NCBI GenBank assembly: GCA_937944055.1 | Contig: CALDZJ010000020.1 | Location: 1-34,890 of the forward strand | Source of the DNA: an uncultured Verrucomicrobiales bacterium | GTDB lineage: Bacteria; Verrucomicrobiota; Verrucomicrobiia; Verrucomicrobiales; Akkermansiaceae | DNA: 34,890 nt | Direction of reading: 5' to 3' | In this document: piece by piece, positions 29,640 to 34,890 of the stretch | Layout: each line of letters begins with the position of its first letter | Position numbering within the stretch: position 1 is the first letter of the stretch | The notes under the pieces: model-generated | Told to the model about the DNA's origin: nothing | What the model saw: only the letters and a program-made list of their open reading frames with translations | Database searches by the model: none | Position numbers and translations under genes: made by a program

Positions 29640-32600
29640 TTATTTTTTGGATGAGAAGGGGATTTTAAATTGCACGCAGGTCCCATCGCTGGTGGAGCTT
29701 TTGAAGCGGCAGGAGCCTCCGATCTCTCTCATGCGTTCTACCATGTTGGCCATGCCATTACCGGCATGGGTGCGGTCGCTGGGGGTGCTTGGATCATTGC
29801 CGATGCCGCTGCCATCATCTTGGATTTTGAGGGTGAAGAATCGGGCTTCGGGCTGGAGTGAGATGCGGACTTCATCTGCCTCGGCGTATTTTACGATGTT
29901 GTTGAGGGCTTCTTTAAAGGCGAGGAGGAGATTATGCCGGAGTTGGGCGGAGAGGCGGCGCTCGGGAAGGTCCACGGGGAAGAGGAGGCGGCAGCGAATG
30001 TTGGCGACGCTAAGGAATTCTTGCGCGTATGAGCTGAGGTAGTTGGCGAGGTCATCAAACTCATCATGCTCTGGGCTGATGGCCCAGACGACGCCATCCA
30101 TCGAGCGCATGAGCTCACGGGTGGTGGAGCGAATCTGGCTTAAGGCGTCATCCGGGTGTTGATCTGAGTGGGCGAGTCCATCTGAGCTAGAGCTGGACTG
30201 GCTGAGGAGAGAGATGCGGGTGAGGCTGGCGCCGAGGTCATCATGAATGTCCCGGGCGATGCGGCTGCGCTCTTGCTCGAGTGCTTGCCTCGAGGAGATG
30301 CTTTGGAGTTGGAGCTGATGTTTACGGCGGAGGCTCAGGAAGACAAAGCCGCCTGCGATGAGGGCGGTGAGGACGGCGAGGCCGAATTTGAACCACCAGG
30401 TTTCCCAGAAGAAGGGCTCTACGGTGATGTTCACTGAAGTGCTTTCTTTGGTCCATTTTTGGCTGCCGTTGCTGGCGATGACTTGGAAGCGATAGTCTCC
30501 GGCGGGGAGGCGGGGGAAGGTGACGCGATTTTGTTGATCGATGATTTGCCATTTGTCGTCGATCGGTTGGAGGCGGTAGCGCAGGAGGGTGTTTTCTGGG
30601 GTTGAGAAATTGAGGGCGGAGAAAGAGATGGTGAGGCTATCGTGATCGGGCGGGAGTGCGATGCTGGGCTGCTCGGCACTCAAGTCAGAGGTCTGAGCGT
30701 CGATGGTATGACTGAGCATGGCCCGTGTTTTAAATAAGGCGATGGGCTCATTGTTGAGGGAGATTTTTTCGAGAATGACTGGGGGGGGAGGAGGTTTTTG
30801 AAAAGGGGCATTCGGGCTAACTTGGAGGAGTCCGCTATGGGTGCTGAAGAAGAGTTGACCGTTTTGATGTCTGGCGGATGAGGGGGCGTAGTCGCGGCTG
30901 GGTTGGATGCTGGGGAGGCCCTTATCCCGTCCGTAAATTTGGCAGAAGAGGTGGCTGGGCTTCGAGAGGAGGTTCTCAAGATTGATGCGGAAGAGGCCGC
31001 GGTTTGCAGCGATCCAAAGGTGCCCTTTATCATCATGCTGGATCTGTGAGAGGTAGTCATCGTAGAGTCCATCATCGCTGGTGAAGCGGCGGTAGTTTCC
31101 GTTCTTAAGGTGGCCGAGTCCATCGCCGGCATAGCCGATCCAGAGGCTGCCATCTGGGGTGGCATGGAGAGTGCGGATGGAGCGGTGAGCGGGGCCATCA
31201 AGCTCTGATTCTTCGATGAGTGTCTGGCCCTCAACTCTGAGGAGGTGGCCATCTGCGGTGCCGATCCAGATGCGGCCGTCGGAGGTCTCGGCGAGGGCGC
31301 GAATGGGCATGAGTTTGGTAGGAGACTCGATAGGGGTGATCAAGCCGGCTCTGAGAAGGTGAAGGCGGGCTGGTCTGATGGTGGCGATCCAGAGGTCGCC
31401 ATTTTTTGCGGGGAAGATGGAGCGGATGGTTTTGTTGGCGAAGTGTTGTGCGTTCGCGGGAGGAGTGACTTTTTGATCTTTGATCTGTAGGAGTCCGTGA
31501 CCTCGGGTGCCGATCCAGAGGCGGCCTAGGTGATCTGAGCTGACGCAGTTGACTTGGCAATTTTTTGGGAGTTTTTTAAAGGTTTGCCAGGGGGGAGTTG
31601 GGCTTTGTGCGCCAATTGGGCTTTGTTCACGGTGTGCTGAGTCGTCATTTTTAGCGGCGTGATGAGGATCTTGATAGGCGAGTTGGCCATCGAGGCTTGT
31701 GACCCAGAGGCGGCCAGAGGAGTCGCTCGTAATGGAGCGGACGGAGGGGAGGGGGAAGCCGTGAGAAGAGTCGTTTAGCTTGGCGACGCGAGGGAGGAGA
31801 AGGTTAAGGCCGCCGCCGTTTGTTCCGACCCAGATGTGACCTTGCTGATCTTCTGCGATGCACTTGATCCAAAGGTGAGAGGTGGGGACTCTTTCAATTT
31901 GCTTTTGGAAGATTCTGAGGAGGCCCTTCTTGCGAGTGCCGATCCAGATGGCACCTTTTGAGTCTTCCATGAGGGTGGTGACGAGGGTGTTCGTGGGGAG
32001 GGTGGCGATGCTGGCTTGGGCGGGGTCTTGAGTCGTGGGTGTTTTTCCTTCGAGTTGGGAGGGAAGGTGAAGAAGCTTGCCTTGATGGGTGACCCAGAGG
32101 CCTGAATTCTGAGCTGGGGCGGCTTTTAGGGAGGAGGTGCCGAAGAGGGAGGAGGTGCCGAAGAGGGAGGAGGTGCCGAAGCGGTGGGCGTCTTGAAATT
32201 GCTGATCCTTGAAGAGTCTGATTTCGGAGTCGCCAATGAGCCAGGTGTGGCCATCGCGATCATGGATGATTTTAGGTTGGCTTGATTGCGGGACGCCCTG
32301 TTCCTGGCCGAGACGAGTCACTTGATCCTTCTCAAGATAGCAAACCCAGTTGGCGTATGAGATCCAGATGCGTCCGCGTGAATCTTCACTCAGGCTATAA
32401 ACGCGCTTGTTGATGAGCTCATCGGCCTCTGTGAAGGTTTGGAAGGATTTTTTTCCGATGCGGATGATGGGGCCGCGCTCCATACCCATCCAGATCTGGC
32501 CGGAGCGATCGAGAGTCATCGCGTGAACTTGGCGACTGGGGAGGTTTGGAATCTCTTGAAGCGGGAGTGGCGAGAAGGTTTTGCCGTTAAAGCGGAAGAG

Positions 32601-32780
32601 GCCGCTATTTGTGCCAATCCAGAGGTAGCCCTCGGGAGATTGAGTGATGGCTGAGACGCTATTATCTGGGAGGCCATCTTCAGTTTGCCAGACTCGATAA
32701 AACCATTTCGCGGAGCTTTGCGGCTCTCCGAGAAGTGGGAGGCAAAGGCAGGAAAAGAGAATGAGGAGGCAAGTGCGCAT
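29640..32780 (-). CDS. Two-component sensor histidine kinase with periplasmic beta-propeller (Reg_prop/Y_Y_Y) sensor
   Basis: About 1046 residues. The signal peptide is CLLILFSCLCLPLLG. From about residue 25 to 660 come a long series of two-component-regulator propeller repeats (WQTEDGLPDNSVSAI, GYLWIGTNSGLFRF, GQIWMGMERG, GAIWIGTRKKGLLR, GHIWVGTNGGGLNLL, GRLWIGTRGHGLLQI and more), as in hybrid regulators of polysaccharide use. A Y_Y_Y domain follows (LTISFSALNFSTPENTLLRYRL), a membrane segment near FGLAVLTALIAGGFVFLSL, and a HisKA_3 kinase with the phospho-His in RDIHDDLGASLTRI around residue 845. The ATPase has the N box EALNNIVKYA and G box DDGSGIG. Unlike hybrid systems the receiver is separate. 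I start at ATG 32780 (MRTCLL); the TTG frame start 57 bases upstream is less likely. Confidence 0.93.
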   Translation of the reverse strand: MRTCLLILFSCLCLPLLGEPQSSAKWFYRVWQTEDGLPDNSVSAITQSPEGYLWIGTNSGLFRFNGKTFSPLPLQEIPNLPSRQVHAMTLDRSGQIWMGMERGPIIRIGKKSFQTFTEADELINKRVYSLSEDSRGRIWISYANWVCYLEKDQVTRLGQEQGVPQSSQPKIIHDRDGHTWLIGDSEIRLFKDQQFQDAHRFGTSSLFGTSSLFGTSSLKAAPAQNSGLWVTHQGKLLHLPSQLEGKTPTTQDPAQASIATLPTNTLVTTLMEDSKGAIWIGTRKKGLLRIFQKQIERVPTSHLWIKCIAEDQQGHIWVGTNGGGLNLLLPRVAKLNDSSHGFPLPSVRSITSDSSGRLWVTSLDGQLAYQDPHHAAKNDDSAHREQSPIGAQSPTPPWQTFKKLPKNCQVNCVSSDHLGRLWIGTRGHGLLQIKDQKVTPPANAQHFANKTIRSIFPAKNGDLWIATIRPARLHLLRAGLITPIESPTKLMPIRALAETSDGRIWIGTADGHLLRVEGQTLIEESELDGPAHRSIRTLHATPDGSLWIGYAGDGLGHLKNGNYRRFTSDDGLYDDYLSQIQHDDKGHLWIAANRGLFRINLENLLSKPSHLFCQIYGRDKGLPSIQPSRDYAPSSARHQNGQLFFSTHSGLLQVSPNAPFQKPPPPPVILEKISLNNEPIALFKTRAMLSHTIDAQTSDLSAEQPSIALPPDHDSLTISFSALNFSTPENTLLRYRLQPIDDKWQIIDQQNRVTFPRLPAGDYRFQVIASNGSQKWTKESTSVNITVEPFFWETWWFKFGLAVLTALIAGGFVFLSLRRKHQLQLQSISSRQALEQERSRIARDIHDDLGASLTRISLLSQSSSSSDGLAHSDQHPDDALSQIRSTTRELMRSMDGVVWAISPEHDEFDDLANYLSSYAQEFLSVANIRCRLLFPVDLPERRLSAQLRHNLLLAFKEALNNIVKYAEADEVRISLQPEARFFTLKIQDDGSGIGNDPSTPSDRTHAGNGMANMVERMREIGGSCRFKSSTSDGTCVQFKIPFSSKK
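32128..32181. repeat. 18-bp tandem repeat inside the sensor kinase gene
   Basis: Three perfect copies of AGGGAGGAGGTGCCGAAG (32128-32145, 32146-32163, 32164-32181). The unit is six codons, encoding FGTSSL repeated within the propeller region. The exact identity suggests recent expansion. Confidence 0.92.
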
Positions 32781-33094
32781 GGATGATCTGAGCGGGCGTG
32801 GGGCTCGCAAGCTAGCAAGGAGGAGGAAGGAACCCAATATCGAATTCTAGGAGTTGGGTGGGGCTTTCCGGTAGCTGACGAGATCGTGTCAAGTTGTTGT
32901 AAATTAATACAATCAATCTTCGTCGTGAGAAGTTGCCGACAGGAGAGGGAATATGAATTCTCTGCGGAAGCTGCCCTCCTTCTGTTGATGCGTTTTGCAA
33001 ATTCTGAGGAGAGGAGACATCTCGTCTCCAGGTGGTCAGTCTAGCGGCCCTCATCAGCTGCTAGTCGAATAAAAAACTAATAAAAACACGATTA
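32781..33094. other. Intergenic region upstream of the PEP-CTERM gene and the kinase gene
   Basis: 314 bases between two divergent genes, presumably with both promoters. A palindrome TTGTA-N6-TACAA lies at 32897-32912; TACAAT at 32908-32913 could be a -10, without a convincing -35. It could be an operator for the GntR/LacI-type regulator at the window end. No open reading frame with a recognisable product is seen. Confidence 0.5.
32897..32912. promoter_or_regulatory. Palindromic candidate operator before the PEP-CTERM gene
   Basis: TTGTA, six-base spacer AATTAA, TACAA: exact five-base arms. AT-rich palindromes of this size are common binding sites of GntR/LacI-type repressors. The site lies about 180 bases before the start codon. 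Confidence 0.45.
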
Positions 33095-33793
33095 ATGAAA
33101 AATACACATAATCCGATCGCAGTTCTCGCGGCCGTCGCCTCTCTCGGCGCTGGATCCATGCAGGCTGCTGTCATCTACAGTGAGGACTTTGAGTCCACTG
33201 GAATCACTGGAACAGCTCGGACTTTCGGTTCGACTTGGGGTAGTACTGGATGGGCTGGCACAAGTGGTGCAGGAACATTTCCGGCCTTCCGTGCGAACCT
33301 TCTGGGCAGCGGTTTAGCTGATCCTGCGATCGCGGGAACCATTGGTAATACTTTCGCGAACGTTCGTGAAGTTGTTGAGGTGTCTTTCTTCCTGCCTCTT
33401 GCTTACCTCGATAATCATACCTATACTTTCAGCCTCGATAAGCTGCGCCAGCAGACTGCAAACGGAGGTCAAGACCCTGCTTCTGCCGATTTGCTTGCAG
33501 TAGGAGCGACCATTTCCTTCACGAATGCTGCGGGTGATGTTTTCGCCTCTCAGGCACTTTCAGCGCACACTCCGTTTGATAGTGTGAGCACTGAGTCTCT
33601 CAGCTTTACCACGAGCGGTGGACCTGAAGTTGGTCAGGACATCGTCATCAGGATCGCCAGTACTGATCCAGCTGTGGATGGCCGCTTCGCGCTCGATAAC
33701 ATCGTGCTTGATGAGACTGCTGTCGTCCCAGAGCCCTCTGCTGCTTTACTTGGTGGCCTTGGTCTCTTGAGCTTGCTGCGTCGCCGCCGCTAA
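33095..33793 (+). CDS. PEP-CTERM sorting-signal exported protein
   Basis: 232 residues. A Sec signal peptide covers about residues 1-24 (VLAAVASLGAGSMQA). The central part is low-cysteine, beta-rich and Gly/Thr/Ser-rich (IYSEDFESTGITGTARTFG, FANVREVVEVSFFLPLAYLDNHTYTFSL), resembling the jelly-roll-like domains of many verrucomicrobial PEP-CTERM proteins. The end VVPEPSAALLGGLGLLSLLRRRR is the PEP-CTERM signal: VPEP motif, short membrane segment, arginine run. Such proteins are processed by exosortase and exported to the surface or envelope; no exosortase gene is in the window. The function is unknown. Start is ATG 33095. A strong terminator follows. Confidence 0.9.
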   Translation: MKNTHNPIAVLAAVASLGAGSMQAAVIYSEDFESTGITGTARTFGSTWGSTGWAGTSGAGTFPAFRANLLGSGLADPAIAGTIGNTFANVREVVEVSFFLPLAYLDNHTYTFSLDKLRQQTANGGQDPASADLLAVGATISFTNAAGDVFASQALSAHTPFDSVSTESLSFTTSGGPEVGQDIVIRIASTDPAVDGRFALDNIVLDETAVVPEPSAALLGGLGLLSLLRRRR

Positions 33794-33862
33794 GTTCTCC
33801 AGAAAAACTTATGGGTAGCGAGGCAAAATCTCGTCCCGTGTGTTTGAAAAATAGATCAAAAG

Positions 33863-33899
33863 AAATAGCGTTGGAACTTAGTTCCAGCGCTATTTTTTC
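33863..33899. terminator. Bidirectional rho-independent terminator
   Basis: Stem AGCGTTGGAAC / GTTCCAGCGCT with one G-U pair, flanked by A and T runs on both sides. It terminates the PEP-CTERM gene. It overlaps the TAG stop (33892-33890) of the minus-strand regulator, so it may also end that transcript. Confidence 0.88.
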
Positions 33900-34890
33900 T
33901 TTTTGGAATCGTAGTTTTTCTTCGGCGCTGATTTGTCTCGGAGGCTGCCGCCAGGTTCAAATTCACTGAGAAATTTGTGATCTTTTTTAGAGCGTGTCTG
34001 ATTTTCGATCTGCTTGATGAGCAGGCTACCGACCGTTCTGCCCATAATTCTACTGTTAAAATTGTAGTGAGAAAGGGGAGGGACGGTTTTGTCCAAAATG
34101 GGGTCATCCCATCCCACGAGGATGTCGACCTGGCCGGGCACTGAAATCCCTGCTTTACTGAGGTGGCAAAGGACGGTGACGGCGTCTTCTGGACAAGTCA
34201 TGTAAAAGGCGCTTGGCGCAGGACTATTGGCGAGTGTGGAGCTCACTGCGCGGCAGATGGCGCTCGGACGGGCGCTGTAATTGACAATGTTAACATCTGC
34301 TCCGAGTGCACGCCCGCATTTTTCAAAAGTGAGAGCGGATTTCTTGTCATTCAAGCTGGTTTCACTGGCAACAAGAGCAATAATCTGGCGATGGCCGCGC
34401 GCGACAAGAAGACCTGCTGCGTGGGTGGCAGTCGCCTCGCTATCTGGTTTCACGGATGGAAGGCTGATGTTCTCATAGGCTTGCCCCACGACGACGCATG
34501 GGACCCCACTTTCTTGGAACCAACGCTGCATTTGTTCAGTTGAGAAGGTTAAGATCCAGCCAGCGGTGTCTGGAAGTTGGAGAAGCTGTTCGAGTTCCTT
34601 CGGTTGATGATAGCTGAAGAGTTGGGGACGGTTCTCGCATTCGATCCTCATCTTCCGAGAGGCGAGCCGAAGGGTGATTTCTTCCAAGAGGGAATGATAG
34701 ATCGCTCCCATCTCACTCGCTTGGCAGGGGAGTAAAACGCGAATGACGGACCCTGGTTCTTTTGCTTTGCTCTTTTTAATGAGCTTGGAGTTGATACGAC
34801 GCCGGGAACCTCTCCCTGAGCTGAGAATTAAGCCTTCTTCTGTGAGTTCGAGGAGCGCGCGCCGAAGGGTGACTCGGCTGACTTGAAGCT
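33890..34890 (-). CDS. GntR/LacI-type transcription regulator with substrate-binding domain (5' end beyond window)
   Basis: At least 332 residues, open to the window edge. Reading from the edge gives LQVSRVTLRRALLELTEEG and LILSSGRGSRRRIN, the recognition helix and wing of a GntR-type helix-turn-helix; the first HTH helices are outside the window. The rest is a LacI/GalR-type periplasmic-binding-like ligand domain (WILTFSTEQMQRWFQESGVPCVVV, AAGLLVARGHRQIIALV, ISVPGQVDILVGWDDP, FNSRIMGRTVGSLLIKQI). The end is a lysine run before the TAG. Such chimeras sense sugars and are common in Verrucomicrobiota. A short internal ATG at 34711 would cut off the DNA-binding part, so the gene must start upstream. 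The end of the gene lies in the terminator hairpin. Confidence 0.86.
   Translation of the reverse strand, partial: LQVSRVTLRRALLELTEEGLILSSGRGSRRRINSKLIKKSKAKEPGSVIRVLLPCQASEMGAIYHSLLEEITLRLASRKMRIECENRPQLFSYHQPKELEQLLQLPDTAGWILTFSTEQMQRWFQESGVPCVVVGQAYENISLPSVKPDSEATATHAAGLLVARGHRQIIALVASETSLNDKKSALTFEKCGRALGADVNIVNYSARPSAICRAVSSTLANSPAPSAFYMTCPEDAVTVLCHLSKAGISVPGQVDILVGWDDPILDKTVPPLSHYNFNSRIMGRTVGSLLIKQIENQTRSKKDHKFLSEFEPGGSLRDKSAPKKNYDSKKKK

Noticed and set aside
29640-32780. Possible hybrid two-component protein
   Set aside because: No receiver or DNA-binding domain at the C-terminus; the chain ends after the ATPase domain and the receiver is the separate downstream gene.

Overview
The window looks like chromosomal DNA of a free-living, probably aquatic or marine member of the Verrucomicrobiota (class Verrucomicrobiae). 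This is an inference from gene content. A protein ends in a PEP-CTERM tail of the verrucomicrobial kind (VPEPS, short hydrophobic stretch, arginine run). There are three oxidoreductases of the Gfo/Idh/MocA type and two secreted Tat-signal proteins. There is a beta-propeller sensor kinase, a GntR/LacI-type regulator, an ars operon with a DUF6428 gene, and a GxxExxY gene bounded by ATCTGTG-type repeats. No rRNA, tRNA, CRISPR array, phage or transposase gene was recognised.

Layout. 1-5.6 kb: a Tat-exported sugar-isomerase-like protein, a PduO-type cobalamin adenosyltransferase, a membrane-anchored squalene-cyclase-like alpha/alpha-toroid protein, recF, and a Tat-exported NHL beta-propeller protein whose stop codon overlaps that of recF. 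5.8-9.8 kb: a SulP anion transporter with STAS domain, a Gfo/Idh oxidoreductase and a secreted N-acetylmuramoyl-L-alanine amidase. 9.9-13.4 kb: a Gre-like factor downstream of a DAHP synthase (minus strand), divergent from a LOG-family phosphoribohydrolase translationally coupled to a TlyA-type rRNA methyltransferase. 13.4-17.1 kb: an outer-membrane protein with two DUF481 barrels and a class A penicillin-binding protein.

17.2-20.3 kb is a compact arsenate-resistance operon on the minus strand: arsR, a DUF6428 gene, an ArsJ-associated GAPDH and the ArsJ exporter. It has a clear inverted-repeat operator over the arsR start. The expected chemistry is GAPDH making 1-arseno-3-phosphoglycerate and ArsJ exporting it. 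No arsC, arsB or acr3 is present. The operon is followed upstream by rpsP (S16), an acyl-CoA thioesterase, and a PAS-AraC regulator divergent from the sugar cluster.

22.1-28.8 kb is a sugar-catabolism cluster on the plus strand: xylA, xylB, then a GxxExxY gene enclosed by 39-base imperfect inverted repeats, then a TIM-barrel isomerase/epimerase and two Gfo/Idh oxidoreductases. The GxxExxY cassette looks inserted into what would otherwise be a continuous operon. 28.9-32.8 kb holds a two-component pair (large periplasmic beta-propeller histidine kinase and NarL-type response regulator), probably another carbon or polymer sensor. 33.1-34.9 kb holds a PEP-CTERM exported protein and, convergent to it, a GntR/LacI chimeric regulator cut off by the window end.

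Several short tandem repeats (15, 15, 18 and 19 bp units) lie within or at the edges of genes. The most interesting points for follow-up are the GxxExxY cassette, the DUF6428-containing ars operon, the PAS-AraC/xylA intergenic palindrome, and the inactive-looking cyclase-fold membrane protein.
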